Below, in pieces: positions 1 through 8,317 of a stretch of DNA of 52,786 nt. The notes below the pieces were generated by a model. It was given only the letters and a program-made list of their open reading frames with translations, was not told the origin of the DNA and made no database searches. Source of the stretch: a virus; IMG/VR virus record IMGVR_UViG_3300033148_006306, positions 1 through 52,786 of that record. One strand, given 5' to 3'. The translations under genes and the position numbers were made by a program. Each line of letters begins with the position of its first letter. The first letter of the stretch is position 1.

Positions 1-12
1 GGTCACCAACAC
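1..12. other. left cohesive end (cos), 12 nt
   Basis: The first 12 bases, GGTCACCAACAC, are repeated exactly as the last 12 bases (52775-52786). Lambda-type terminases of the GpA family leave 12-nt 5' overhangs, and end repair before sequencing would copy the overhang onto both ends. Across the joined ends there is weak twofold symmetry (GCTAAG, ten bases, CTCCGC), as expected for a cosN nicking site. A chance assembly overlap is the alternative. Confidence 0.75.
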
Positions 13-49
13 TCCGCAAAGTATGTATCTCGGCAGTTTTTCCTGTGAT

Positions 50-260
50 GTCCATGTCCTCTGGGAGTTTCAAAAAAATTATTCAAAAAAGAAATATATT
101 TCTTTTTATTGAAAAATACGATACAATATAACTGTAATTCATAAAATAGACATATCTTTCCATAATCCCAACGGACATATATGGACAAAAAGGGGATAAA
201 AACATATGATAGACTTAGAAAGCCTCGATAATGAAGAGAACATAGAGCGTGTCCATGTCC
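50..260. promoter_or_regulatory. candidate cosB: three related terminase-binding repeats
   Basis: GTCCATGTCC occurs at 50-59 and again at 251-260, and GTCCATATATGTCC lies on the minus strand at 173-186. Between the first two is an A/T-tract-rich stretch (about 70-120) that could be bent by IHF or HU. Lambda cosB likewise has three R sites bound by TerS, the first about 50 bp from cosN, with an IHF site between R3 and R2. The third copy here lies inside the first gene. Binding by this TerS is inferred from layout only. Confidence 0.5.
109..132 (+). promoter_or_regulatory. weak promoter of the terminase operon
   Basis: A -10-like TACAAT at 122-127 lies in a strongly A/T-rich, phased stretch, with no usable -35 box at proper spacing (TTGAAA at 109-114 is too close). 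Such promoters are common in Campylobacterota. It would start transcription about 70 bases before the first gene. Confidence 0.35.
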
Positions 261-445
261 AGACAGGACTGAGTAAAAAGAACATTGGATTGACATATAT
301 CCATAATAAAAAGAAAGATAAAAGTGGAATGTGGAAAGCTTTATCTCTTGGTTCTTTGTGTATGGAGAAAAATATTTCTATGCCAGAATTAGAAATAGCA
401 CTAGAAGAAGCAAAAAAATACAGAGAATTACATGGCAATAGCTAA
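206..445 (+). CDS. hypothetical protein upstream of terS
   Basis: Unrecognised protein of 79 residues, charged, probably mainly alpha-helical (the last 25 residues look like an amphipathic helix). ATG is preceded by a purine-rich AAAAAGGGG, and the end overlaps the terS start by 14 bases, so it is translated with terS. It also covers the third cosB-like repeat. A role in packaging is possible from position alone. Confidence 0.6.
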   Translation: MIDLESLDNEENIERVHVQTGLSKKNIGLTYIHNKKKDKSGMWKALSLGSLCMEKNISMPELEIALEEAKKYRELHGNS

Positions 446-1181
446 AAACACTTCTTCTTCTGAACTAAAAGAACTTCCGAAATGGAAAAAAATAGAAGAA
501 TCAAATGTAGAAATCACGTTAAAAAGATTTATAAGCGATAGGGAAGTGGTTTCAAAACAAGAACTTGTAGGCATATTAGGCAAAAGTGCAAAAACGATAC
601 AAAGGTACATAAGCGATGGTATGCCAGTGCATCAAGCTTCAACAAGGGCATTTCAAATATTTGATATTGAAGAAATAATTGTATGGAGAGACAAGTCAAT
701 AGACAAGGTTAAGTCACAGAAAACAGCTTCTAGGCAAACAGAAATGGAAATTAGTATAAGTGACAATGGTGAAGATGAAGAACTTGTCGCCCTAACAGAT
801 ATGGAGCGTAAGCTCAAAGCAGACGCAGACAAAGCAGAGCATGATGCAGTTATAGCAGACCTAAAAAAGAAAAAAGAAGAAGGCTCACTTATCTCTACTA
901 AAGAGCTAAAAAACACACTAGCCGACTTGACAACGGTTTTTATGACTCTCTATATGAATGATAAAAAACTTCTACCGGTGCAACTACAAAACAAAACCAC
1001 AAATGAGATGAGAGACTATCTTGATCTTCATTATGCAAAAAGGATTGAGGATTTAAAAAGATATGTGGAGTTGGAGTTTGAGGGAAGTGAGCAGAGTTTA
1101 CATGACGTAATATACAAAATCTTAGAGCAACTTCGAGACGGAGTGCACATAGACGAAATACTTAAAAGGATAGAGAAATGA
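432..1181 (+). CDS. terS: terminase small subunit (Nu1-like)
   Basis: 249 residues. Residues 41-64 form a helix-turn-helix that aligns by eye with the winged helix of lambda Nu1 (shared pattern: K-Q-L..I-G-K-S..T-I-Q....G-M-P-V), followed by the typical I-V-W-R-D segment near 82-88. TerS binds cosB, positions the large subunit at cos and stimulates DNA packaging. Compared with Nu1 (181 residues) it has about 40 extra N-terminal residues and a longer, very acidic/basic coiled middle region. It overlaps both neighbours, and lies next to the proposed cos as in lambda. Confidence 0.85.
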   Translation: MAIAKNTSSSELKELPKWKKIEESNVEITLKRFISDREVVSKQELVGILGKSAKTIQRYISDGMPVHQASTRAFQIFDIEEIIVWRDKSIDKVKSQKTASRQTEMEISISDNGEDEELVALTDMERKLKADADKAEHDAVIADLKKKKEEGSLISTKELKNTLADLTTVFMTLYMNDKKLLPVQLQNKTTNEMRDYLDLHYAKRIEDLKRYVELEFEGSEQSLHDVIYKILEQLRDGVHIDEILKRIEK

Positions 1182-1525
1182 GAGAGATTAAATTTAGATT
1201 ATTTGATAGACGAGAAGATAAAATGAAAAAATTGATATATTCTAAAGATTTTGAAGCTTTTAGTTTATCGTATTGTTTAAAAAATGAAAGTGAATATGTT
1301 GTTATGCAATACACTGGACTAAAAGATAAAAATGGTGTAGAGATTTATGAAGGGGATATTGTTAATATTCCAGAGCATTATGAGTATGATTTTTTAGCAA
1401 AAGAAATAAACGAAGTTATTGAATTTGAAGATGGAGCATTTAATATAGATAGTGCAGATATAGCAAATTGCGGAATCACTGTTATCGGGAACATATATGA
1501 AAACAGAGAACTTTTAGAGAAATAA
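1178..1525 (+). CDS. YopX-like protein
   Basis: 115 residues matching the YopX pattern: start M-R-E-I-K-F-R, a central Q-Y-T-G-L-K-D-K-N-G then I-Y-E-G-D-I-V, and near the end V-I-G-N-I-Y-E-N. YopX proteins are common in phages and have no firm function. It overlaps terS by four bases (ATGA) and ends directly before terL, so it is a small insertion in the terS-terL pair, which are adjacent in lambda. Its base use is more A/T-rich than terL, which suggests later acquisition. Confidence 0.8.
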   Translation: MREIKFRLFDRREDKMKKLIYSKDFEAFSLSYCLKNESEYVVMQYTGLKDKNGVEIYEGDIVNIPEHYEYDFLAKEINEVIEFEDGAFNIDSADIANCGITVIGNIYENRELLEK

Positions 1526-3496
1526 ATGTCTCACCTAATAAGCCACTATGACCCATCATTACTAAACATCCTAAAGTGGGAAAAGGACATATCCACAAAA
1601 GAGTGGTGTGAAAACAACGTGTATCTCCATACAGATGCTTCACCTACTCCTGGTATGGTTAGGTTTGATGATACTCCACATATTGAAGAGGTGTTGCGAG
1701 ATTTTGATAAAAACTATGTATGGAAACAGCTTTTAAACTGGTCTACACAAACAGGTAAAACTTTTACTATGCAGTGTGCTTGGGCTAAGAGTATGGACAC
1801 TGACCCAGCAAGAGTACAGTGGTCTATAAAAAACAAGAATGATGTTGGAGATTATCTTGAAGAAAAGATATATCCATTTCTTCGTGGAGTAGATTCTCTT
1901 CAGAAAAAGATTATAATTTTAAGTGAAGAAAAAAAGAAAAAACTCAAAGCAGCATCCATAAACATACCAGGTGGAGGTACAACTTTTACTGGTACAACAG
2001 ATGCAGAACTTAGGTCAAAGTCAGCAAAGTATGTTTTTGCAGATGAAATAGCCCTTTATGATAAGGGTAATTTTATAGAGCTTGAGGGTAGAACAAAAGC
2101 CTTTGAGAGACACTTTCGTAAGATAATGGCAGTTTCATCAAGAAAACATCTTAATGATGAAATGGATGTGAACTATAAGACATGTGAGACAGTAAAAGAA
2201 TGGAAAACATACTGTCAAGAGTGTGAAGAATTCTTTTATGCAGGAAGCAAACATCTAAAGTTTATGACTAAAACAGAGTTTATGCAGAAGTTTGACCAAA
2301 AAGAAGAAACATACAATGTTCAGCAGCATGTAAAAGAAGCACTAAAAGACATCTATATAGAATGTCCAAATGAAGAGTGTGAGCATCACATAAGTAATGT
2401 TGAAAAAGATAAAAATATATATGACAGAAAATATAAGTTTGAAATAGTCACCGGTGACGAAGATGGAAGAACGATAGGTTATAAAGCAAACGCTCTTGCA
2501 GTAAGGATAACATCGCTTGAAATCATAGTCTCACTTCTCATAAACGCTGAATATGAAGATGACCAAGATGTGCTCCATCAGTTATATATAGACTACTTTA
2601 ATGAGTTTTATGAAAAAGAATACCACACAGCAGATCAAAACGATATGCTACTACTTGGAAACGGAGTAAAAGAGTACATAGTACCAAAAGACACAGTAAA
2701 GATATATCTCACCATAGATAACCAGATGGACTACCTCTTCGCACAAATAACAGCAGTTGGATATGGAGTAGTGCCACATGTAATGTACTTTGGAAGAATA
2801 GAGACTTGGAGCGATGCTGAAGCACTGTGGGAAATATGTCAATACCTAGAAGACGAAGACGGTGAAAACTACATGGCATCAAAGATGGGTATAGACAGAC
2901 GTGGATATAATGAGGGTCAAATAAGCAGAACAGACGAGGCAGACGCTTTTGTAAACTATATGACTCAAAAATGGGGAGAAGATAGAGTTTATGGGATGGA
3001 AGGTCACGCTGGTTTAACCGGTGGAAAATCTTTTGCAGTAGTAAATCACAAAGACTACTCAAACCAAAGACACGAACTAAAGATAAAGATCATAAAATTC
3101 TCAAATCTATACATCAAAAACCAACTCTTCAGAAGCATAGAAAGAACCATAATAAAAGCAAAAGCTGAAAAAGAAGAAGATGACGGCTTTAACTACAACG
3201 GAAAACTCTTTTACATAAACCAAGACAACATAGACAGAGACATAAAAGGCACTACAAACCTCTCAATAACAAAAATGCTCACAGCAGAAGTCCTAGACTA
3301 CGCAAAGCACCCAAAAACAGGAAAACTAGCACCAGAAAAAAGCTGGATACCAATAAGAAAAAGAAATGATGCAATAGACACATCAACAATGGCACTAACA
3401 TTCGCAGAGATGGATAAAATAATCCTAATGAAAAAACCATCAGGTGAAAACCTAGAAGCAGCACTAAACCAACTAGGAGACTTAGACTTTTCTTGA
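1526..3496 (+). CDS. terL: terminase large subunit (GpA-like)
   Basis: 656 residues, the usual size for lambda GpA (641). The packaging ATPase has a Walker A-like S-T-Q-T-G-K-T at 73-79 and a Walker B-like F-A-D-E-I at about 171-175. The nuclease half starts with the acidic strand Y-L-T-I-D at 394-398. The enzyme cuts at cos and pumps DNA into the prohead through the portal. It starts immediately after the YopX-like stop codon. Its TGA stop is part of the promoter dyad at 3493-3506. Confidence 0.93.
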   Translation: MSHLISHYDPSLLNILKWEKDISTKEWCENNVYLHTDASPTPGMVRFDDTPHIEEVLRDFDKNYVWKQLLNWSTQTGKTFTMQCAWAKSMDTDPARVQWSIKNKNDVGDYLEEKIYPFLRGVDSLQKKIIILSEEKKKKLKAASINIPGGGTTFTGTTDAELRSKSAKYVFADEIALYDKGNFIELEGRTKAFERHFRKIMAVSSRKHLNDEMDVNYKTCETVKEWKTYCQECEEFFYAGSKHLKFMTKTEFMQKFDQKEETYNVQQHVKEALKDIYIECPNEECEHHISNVEKDKNIYDRKYKFEIVTGDEDGRTIGYKANALAVRITSLEIIVSLLINAEYEDDQDVLHQLYIDYFNEFYEKEYHTADQNDMLLLGNGVKEYIVPKDTVKIYLTIDNQMDYLFAQITAVGYGVVPHVMYFGRIETWSDAEALWEICQYLEDEDGENYMASKMGIDRRGYNEGQISRTDEADAFVNYMTQKWGEDRVYGMEGHAGLTGGKSFAVVNHKDYSNQRHELKIKIIKFSNLYIKNQLFRSIERTIIKAKAEKEEDDGFNYNGKLFYINQDNIDRDIKGTTNLSITKMLTAEVLDYAKHPKTGKLAPEKSWIPIRKRNDAIDTSTMALTFAEMDKIILMKKPSGENLEAALNQLGDLDFS

Positions 3497-3534
3497 TATA
3501 GGTCAATGACTTTCACAAAAAAAAGCTATACAAT
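3493..3534 (+). promoter_or_regulatory. dyad-type promoter, first cargo operon
   Basis: TTGATATAGGTCAA at 3493-3506, then 22 bases, then TACAAT at 3529-3534. The dyad resembles FNR/CRP-family sites and its centre falls near -41 from the expected start. The terL stop codon lies within it. It drives the gene at 3553. Confidence 0.8.
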
Positions 3535-3552
3535 GCTACAAAAGGATGCAAA

Positions 3553-4092
3553 ATGAACAAACATAAATTTGAAAACCCAAAAGCAGACGTAATACTAAAA
3601 GATGAAGAGGCTGTGATATATCTAAACTACTTAAAAGACAAAGGCTATGATTCAATAGATGAATTGGTAAAAAAATATAAAAATGAAGTTCAAGAAACCA
3701 CAGATAGATTAAAATATTTACGCGTAAGTTATCGTATGGAGCAAGGAATCAACAATGACATCAAAGAGGTGTTATATGGATTAAGCAGCAGACTTTCTTT
3801 ATATAGGGTTTATGGCTACGAACTCCACATGCGAAGAGAGCGTTATGTACAAGTAGCTATCGCATATATTTCCAAGAATCAGGCAGATATAGAAAGAATA
3901 CATAAATTATTTGCCGATGTTATCAAAGATAAAGCAAACGAGTTAGCCTCAGAAGCAATAGAAGAAAGACAAAAGCTATGTGATGAAGATAACAGGCTAA
4001 CAAAGCTAGAATACAAACTAAAACTCTCTAAATGGGAAAAAACATTCTGGAGAAGAGTCTTTAAAAAATTGTTTATGAAAAAGAAAACTTAA
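3553..4092 (+). CDS. hypothetical helical protein
   Basis: 179 residues, unrecognised. It is rich in K, E and R with long predicted helices (about 35-70 and 110-165) and a basic C-terminus ending K-K-K-T, which suggests nucleic-acid or protein binding. RBS AAAGGA precedes ATG. It is the only gene between two dyad promoters, so it forms its own transcription unit. Its TAA stop lies inside the next dyad. Confidence 0.7.
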   Translation: MNKHKFENPKADVILKDEEAVIYLNYLKDKGYDSIDELVKKYKNEVQETTDRLKYLRVSYRMEQGINNDIKEVLYGLSSRLSLYRVYGYELHMRRERYVQVAIAYISKNQADIERIHKLFADVIKDKANELASEAIEERQKLCDEDNRLTKLEYKLKLSKWEKTFWRRVFKKLFMKKKT

Positions 4093-4130
4093 TATAAGTC
4101 AAGGACAAAGAAACCAAAATAGTATATAAT
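4089..4130 (+). promoter_or_regulatory. dyad-type promoter, second cargo operon
   Basis: TTAATATAAGTCAA at 4089-4102 (one change from the consensus), 22 bases, then TATAAT at 4125-4130. The upstream gene's TAA stop is within the dyad. It would drive the overlapping gene chain from 4154 to 7863. Confidence 0.8.
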
Positions 4131-4153
4131 TTGGGTAAAGATTAGGAGATATT

Positions 4154-4405
4154 ATGAAAAAGCAAGACATCGCAGATATTACAGATTTTTTAGATACTGA
4201 AATCTGTGATTATGATTTAGAATATGATTATGAGATAGTAGATGATGTGATGCTAGTAACATTTATAGGGCACTTTACAAGCAATAGTGAAATTGAAATG
4301 ACTTTTAGATGTGTTGGTGGAAATCCTGAGTTTTATGGACTATGCGATAGCTACATTCACGCTGATACTAGAAGCTTCTGGATTAACTTTATGGGGAGTT
4401 TATAG
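4154..4405 (+). CDS. hypothetical acidic protein
   Basis: 83 residues, very acidic N-terminal half (many D and E), predicted alpha then beta. No family recognised. Good RBS (TTAGGAGA) before ATG. First gene of the operon behind the dyad promoter at 4089. Small acidic phage proteins often mimic DNA or inhibit host enzymes, but nothing here proves that. Confidence 0.65.
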   Translation: MKKQDIADITDFLDTEICDYDLEYDYEIVDDVMLVTFIGHFTSNSEIEMTFRCVGGNPEFYGLCDSYIHADTRSFWINFMGSL

Positions 4406-4406
4406 T

Positions 4407-4613
4407 ATGGTATATGTAGCAGTAGATTATGATGGCAGCGAGGTAATTGTTGGGTTGGAAACAAAATATAGTTATATGTTAGAAGATAAAAGAGTTTCGC
4501 TTCGTATGGGAGTGGTTGATGCAAAAGTAATAGCTAAAGGCTCAATAGAAAAACTAATAGGCAAAAAGATAACTTGGGAAGATGAGCCAGTAGAACTAAA
4601 GGAAGAGTTATGA
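4407..4613 (+). CDS. hypothetical protein
   Basis: 68 residues, unrecognised, beta-rich start (M-V-Y-V-A-V-D-Y-D-G). I chose ATG 4407 over the longer frame from 4311 because GGGAG lies just upstream and the longer form would overlap the previous gene by about 95 bases. It overlaps the next gene by four bases. Confidence 0.6.
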   Translation: MVYVAVDYDGSEVIVGLETKYSYMLEDKRVSLRMGVVDAKVIAKGSIEKLIGKKITWEDEPVELKEEL

Positions 4614-4885
4614 GTGAAGTTGTTACAGAAGAAGATATATTAAGATTTGCTGACAACACAATAAGAATTACACGGGATATGCTAAGATGTGAAGACTTTA
4701 ATGGAGTAAGAGAGCGTTTAAGAACAGTAACGCTAGCAGGCTTTATATATGAAGACAGTTTAATAATGAGAGCTTCTTTATCTGAGCCTTTTATTGAGTT
4801 TTGTCAAGACACATTAGATTTTAGTATGGAAGAGATGTTAGAGCATGATAGCAGACTAATAGCACAAGCCAAATTGATCGCATAA
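4610..4885 (+). CDS. hypothetical protein
   Basis: 91 residues, unrecognised, predicted helical with acidic patches. ATGA overlap with the preceding gene implies coupled translation within the cargo operon. Confidence 0.6.
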   Translation: MSEVVTEEDILRFADNTIRITRDMLRCEDFNGVRERLRTVTLAGFIYEDSLIMRASLSEPFIEFCQDTLDFSMEEMLEHDSRLIAQAKLIA

Positions 4886-4905
4886 GAAATGAAGAGGAGT
4901 AGATA

Positions 4906-5274
4906 GTGTATAAAGAAAAGATAATAGCTTCATTAGATAAACTAGCAAATGGAGAACTAAAAGCTCTATGGGAGCGAATACAGTTTGATTTTGTACCAGA
5001 TATAGGAGAAAAAGCTATGCTAAGAGATGATATAAAAGATAAAGTTTCAGACATAATTACTTCAAACCTAACAGACCCCAGACTTGTAGTTCAAGAGCAA
5101 CACAACTGGGTAGAGTTAAATATGGATGCAGTAGATGTGACTGAGTTGAGTTGTTTTATTGAAGCAGAGTTTGACATAGACTTCATTAGTCCAGACGCAG
5201 TAAGCAAATGGAACACAGTAGCAGACATAGTAAACTACATAGAAGATCAATTAGAAGGAAAAGACAATGGATAG
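4906..5274 (+). CDS. acyl-carrier-protein-like protein lacking the carrier serine
   Basis: 122 residues, GTG start with RBS GAAGAGGAG. Residues 43-116 align by eye with acyl carrier protein: an I-x-x-K-V-x-x-I-I helix, then D-A-V-D-V-T-E-L at 74-81 where ACP has D-S-L-D-T-V-E-L, then E-A-E-F at 86-89 and a terminal T-V-A-D-I-V-N-Y-I at 104-112. The serine that carries phosphopantetheine is Ala75, so it should not carry acyl groups. It may instead bind ACP partners as a decoy or structural piece. About 40 extra N-terminal residues are unassigned. Confidence 0.65.
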   Translation: MYKEKIIASLDKLANGELKALWERIQFDFVPDIGEKAMLRDDIKDKVSDIITSNLTDPRLVVQEQHNWVELNMDAVDVTELSCFIEAEFDIDFISPDAVSKWNTVADIVNYIEDQLEGKDNG

Positions 5275-5575
5275 TTTTATCAAAAAATTATTATATCCTA
5301 AGTATGTTATTATGAAAGGTATACAGATAGATAATAGGGCGATTATGTTTTTAGGGATAAATACTAAATTAACAAAAGAAAAACTTTATAACCATAATGT
5401 TTTGGAATTTTCTAATCATAGCAGTCAATATTATACATCAAATATTTACAAGAGAATTTATACATTTAAACAGCTTTTGAAGTGGTATAGATTATTAGGC
5501 AAAAAAGACTCTAAGTGCTTAGAATATAAATCATTTAAATGGCAACATATCAAAGAAAAAGGACTCCTAAAATGA
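5267..5575 (+). CDS. hypothetical basic protein
   Basis: 102 residues, unrecognised, rich in K, Y and N with a basic C-terminus. It overlaps the ACP-like gene by eight bases. Its codons are noticeably more A/T-rich than its neighbours, which suggests separate acquisition. Confidence 0.6.
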   Translation: MDSFIKKLLYPKYVIMKGIQIDNRAIMFLGINTKLTKEKLYNHNVLEFSNHSSQYYTSNIYKRIYTFKQLLKWYRLLGKKDSKCLEYKSFKWQHIKEKGLLK

Positions 5576-5748
5576 AAACACACATAGTATCAGAAGTAGT
5601 AGATGGAAGAGTAATTGAAACACCACTATCAGAACAACAAGCAAAAAAACTATATAAAAAACTAAAAAAAGCCGGAGCAGACACAAAGCTATATAAACGA
5701 TGCACAGAGCAAGTAGAGAAACCAGATATGCCAAAAGCGGAAGTGTGA
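5572..5748 (+). CDS. hypothetical small protein
   Basis: 58 residues, unrecognised, with a central lysine-rich helix. ATG 5572 overlaps the previous stop (ATGA) and has AAAAAGGA upstream. The earlier in-frame ATG at 5539 would overlap more and lacks an RBS. Confidence 0.55.
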   Translation: MKTHIVSEVVDGRVIETPLSEQQAKKLYKKLKKAGADTKLYKRCTEQVEKPDMPKAEV

Positions 5749-5749
5749 G

Positions 5750-6148
5750 ATGAGCAGTGCAGTAGATCATAAAAAAGTAAAAATACAAGAAATAATATGC
5801 GGTTGTCTCAGAAGCAACACTGAAGCGATAGCTATAGACACAATAGCTAGTTTCATAATAGAGCAAGACTCGAAGCTAGAAGATGAGATAAAGTGGAAAA
5901 CCGCTCAGATAGAAAATATGAAACAAAAGATAGAAGAACTTGAATTTAACATGTCAGAACACAAAAGACTTCATAGTGAACTTAATGATATTCTTCATCC
6001 AAATGGGGATAAGCCTGAAAATCCATCTCTTTGTGATTTAGTTGCTTATGTACGGAAAGATTTAAAGAAACCAAAACTATCTGACTATACAATAGATGAA
6101 TTGGTAATGGAAATAGAGGACAGAGGTCAAGAAATTGGATTTATGTAA
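5750..6148 (+). CDS. hypothetical coiled-coil protein
   Basis: 132 residues. Residues about 38-80 form a likely coiled coil (E, K, I, L heptads). The rest is unrecognised. It follows the previous stop by one base, so it is in the same operon. Confidence 0.6.
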   Translation: MSSAVDHKKVKIQEIICGCLRSNTEAIAIDTIASFIIEQDSKLEDEIKWKTAQIENMKQKIEELEFNMSEHKRLHSELNDILHPNGDKPENPSLCDLVAYVRKDLKKPKLSDYTIDELVMEIEDRGQEIGFM

Positions 6149-6166
6149 TAAATGGGGGAAGAGATA

Positions 6167-6670
6167 ATGAGCACTATAACTTTTAAAGACACAAACGAAA
6201 CATTTGAGATAATGGCACAAGACAAACGATACTTAATTTGTCAAAGACCATATACTGTAGCAGAGAGAGCTTTGGAAATAAAAAAGCATGATGAAGGCTT
6301 CGAGGAAGCTCTGAAAGAAGAGTTTGAGACAGTAGCAAAACATTTTAACTATGACTATGATGAGTTTTGTGATGATGATGACCAACGCGACAGAATATGG
6401 GATAATTATAGCGATGAATGTGGAGAACAACCAGAGCCATTGAGCGAAGACACTTTCTGCTACACAATAGTAGACCTACAAGAAAAGAAAAGAGCACCTG
6501 ATAACTACTACTGCAAATTCAACTACGATAAAAAAGAAGAGTGTAAAAAGGCTCTAAAAGAACTAAACACAATCACAAAAGAATCTAAGGGCACTCCTTG
6601 CGAAGAGTATGAAATGCAACTATCAAGAAGAAGATCAATAGAACTCTCAGAGTATGAGATAAAGGAATAG
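6167..6670 (+). CDS. hypothetical acidic protein
   Basis: 167 residues, unrecognised. Residues about 56-85 hold a run rich in D, and several Cys are scattered. ATG 6167 was chosen over 6152 because GGGGGAAGAG sits at ideal distance before it and would be wasted inside the longer form. Confidence 0.6.
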   Translation: MSTITFKDTNETFEIMAQDKRYLICQRPYTVAERALEIKKHDEGFEEALKEEFETVAKHFNYDYDEFCDDDDQRDRIWDNYSDECGEQPEPLSEDTFCYTIVDLQEKKRAPDNYYCKFNYDKKEECKKALKELNTITKESKGTPCEEYEMQLSRRRSIELSEYEIKE

Positions 6671-6672
6671 AG

Positions 6673-6897
6673 ATGAGTAAGAAGCTAATAGCAACAAGGG
6701 TATTTTATAGCTATCAAGGATTAAACAATCAAAATAGTATAATTTCACATGGCAGTGGAGCTATAGATGTTCCTGACGAAGAACTATTTGACTTTTTATT
6801 AAAAGGAGCACAAAATAGTAATAGTGAAGTAGCATCAATTCAGATTTTATCAATATGCCCCTTAGAATTAAAAGAAGTAAAAGATGCCGAAGAATAA
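6673..6897 (+). CDS. hypothetical protein
   Basis: 74 residues, unrecognised, mixed alpha/beta. The RBS (AAAGGA) lies in the end of the preceding gene, two bases away, and it overlaps the next gene by 14 bases. Confidence 0.55.
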   Translation: MSKKLIATRVFYSYQGLNNQNSIISHGSGAIDVPDEELFDFLLKGAQNSNSEVASIQILSICPLELKEVKDAEE

Positions 6898-7132
6898 TCT
6901 AAAACACGGTGTACTACTACTAATAACCCACCAAGAAGAACTAAACCAACTAAGTGAGGTGCAAGACGGTGTTGAGGTAGATGCTCTGTTCATAAACGAA
7001 CCATACTTAGTCTTCATGGATGAAGTGCTACACATAGTGCCAAGAAGCCAACTAGAAGACGGTCACTTTATGAGTGAAGTTAAACCAAGGAAGTTTAAGT
7101 CTTGGTATAAATCAATAAGAAGGAAGATGTAA
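6884..7132 (+). CDS. hypothetical protein
   Basis: 82 residues, unrecognised, with a hydrophobic start and strongly basic end (K-S-I-R-R-K-M). Overlaps the previous gene and abuts the next one. Confidence 0.55.
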   Translation: MPKNNLKHGVLLLITHQEELNQLSEVQDGVEVDALFINEPYLVFMDEVLHIVPRSQLEDGHFMSEVKPRKFKSWYKSIRRKM

Positions 7133-7342
7133 ATGCAGACAAGACTAGAAAGCTTCATAGAAGTGCTACATAACCAATGGTCAGGAATAGTTGTGGGATG
7201 GTGTATAGTTTTCTTTCTATTTCCATTGTTTGACCATTTGCAACAACACTGGGTAGCAACAATATCAACAATACTGTTTTTTATGTCCTCTTTTATGAGA
7301 ATGTGGATAATAAGAAGATACTTTAACGGGAGAGTGAAATGA
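7133..7342 (+). CDS. small membrane protein, two segments
   Basis: 69 residues with hydrophobic segments at about 17-34 and 41-57, and a basic R-R-Y-F-N-G-R-V-K end, which would place the C-terminus in the cytoplasm. Small two-segment phage inner-membrane proteins can be holins or exclusion factors. This one is far from the lysis genes, so no role is assigned. Confidence 0.65.
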   Translation: MQTRLESFIEVLHNQWSGIVVGWCIVFFLFPLFDHLQQHWVATISTILFFMSSFMRMWIIRRYFNGRVK

Positions 7343-7863
7343 TAGAAAGTAAAAAAGTTTTATATTCAAAAGGCAATAGTGACGAGCAATACACACCTGC
7401 TTATGCAGTAGAGCCTATCTTAGAGTTTATTCCAAAAGATGCTATAGTTTGGTGTCCATTTGATAAAGCGGACAGTGAGTTTGTAAAACAGATACGCAAA
7501 AAAGGAAACACAGTAATAATAAGCCATATAGACGATGATAAATGCTTTTTTGAATACGAACCTGCCGAATGGGATATTTTAATCTCAAATCCACCTTTCA
7601 CAAACAAGCGTAAGTATTTTGAGAGAGCATTGAGTTTTAACAAACCTTTTGCTTTAGTAATGACAAATACTTGGCTAAACGACTCAGCACCAAAACAACT
7701 CTTCAAATACAAAGACTTACAACTACTGATGTTTGATAAAAGAATGAAATTTGTAAATCCTGATGGCAGAGCAAATAATAAAATAACTTTCAGCAGCAGC
7801 TACTACTGTTGGAACTTTTTACCAAAACAAATAATAATGAAAGAATTAGTGATAAAAACTTGA
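7339..7863 (+). CDS. putative small DNA methyltransferase (NPPF type)
   Basis: 174 residues. N-P-P-F at 84-87 is the catalytic motif IV of N6-adenine and N4-cytosine methyltransferases. Upstream W-C-P-F-D at 38-42 sits where the AdoMet motif should be, but lacks the usual glycines. The layout (short, V-I-x-S-H-I before D-I-L-I-S-N-P-P-F) matches a family of compact phage methylase-like proteins. Activity is uncertain given the poor AdoMet motif. Last gene of the operon; its TGA is inside the dyad at 7860. Confidence 0.6.
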   Translation: MIESKKVLYSKGNSDEQYTPAYAVEPILEFIPKDAIVWCPFDKADSEFVKQIRKKGNTVIISHIDDDKCFFEYEPAEWDILISNPPFTNKRKYFERALSFNKPFALVMTNTWLNDSAPKQLFKYKDLQLLMFDKRMKFVNPDGRANNKITFSSSYYCWNFLPKQIIMKELVIKT

Positions 7864-7901
7864 TATGAATCAAGGCAATAAAACCAAACCTATGTAATAA
7901 T
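7860..7901 (+). promoter_or_regulatory. dyad-type promoter, third cargo operon
   Basis: TTGATATGAATCAA at 7860-7873 (an exact FNR-type TTGAT-N4-ATCAA), 22 bases, then AATAAT at 7896-7901 (TAATAA one base earlier). The methyltransferase-like gene's stop lies in the dyad. Drives the gene at 7919 and those after it. Confidence 0.78.
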
Positions 7902-7918
7902 ACACAAAAGGATAAAAA

Positions 7919-8131
7919 GTGAAACTCTGGGAAATATATTTTCATAGCGTAATGTGTTTTGAGAAAGGTCTTTATGTCTTACAGTCAGAAAATGAACCAA
8001 CAGAAGAAGAATGTCTAAAAGCACTATATGAAAACACATACACCGGAACAATCTACTTCGAGTCAGTAGAAGAGATAACCGAAAAAGAACTAAGATATAA
8101 AAAATACACACTAATGCAGAAGGATAATTAA
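7919..8131 (+). CDS. hypothetical protein
   Basis: 70 residues, GTG start with AAAAGGA upstream, unrecognised. First gene behind the dyad promoter at 7860. Confidence 0.6.
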   Translation: MKLWEIYFHSVMCFEKGLYVLQSENEPTEEECLKALYENTYTGTIYFESVEEITEKELRYKKYTLMQKDN

Positions 8132-8317
8132 ATGGGTACTGTAAAAACTAAACAAAAATATGAATGTGACTCTTGTGGAAAAGTTGGCGTATGGTCTAAA
8201 GGATGGCTACATAGAACAATATATCATAGAAGATGGGATGAATTAATAACTGTTTGCAGCGAGAAATGTGCAGATAAATATGATGGTAAGAAGAACAAAG
8301 AAAATGCAAAAGTGTAA
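8132..8317 (+). CDS. small zinc-finger protein
   Basis: 61 residues with C-x-x-C at 12-15 (C-D-S-C-G) and a second C-x-x-x-C at 42-46 (C-S-E-K-C), fitting one zinc-binding knuckle pair. Partner unknown. It follows the previous stop directly. Confidence 0.65.
   Translation: MGTVKTKQKYECDSCGKVGVWSKGWLHRTIYHRRWDELITVCSEKCADKYDGKKNKENAKV

Noticed and set aside
3-296. Minus-strand open frame across the left end
   Set aside because: Composition unlike real proteins here, no RBS, and it overlaps the cos elements and the first plus-strand gene.
4906-5274. Working acyl carrier protein
   Set aside because: The required serine is replaced by alanine.
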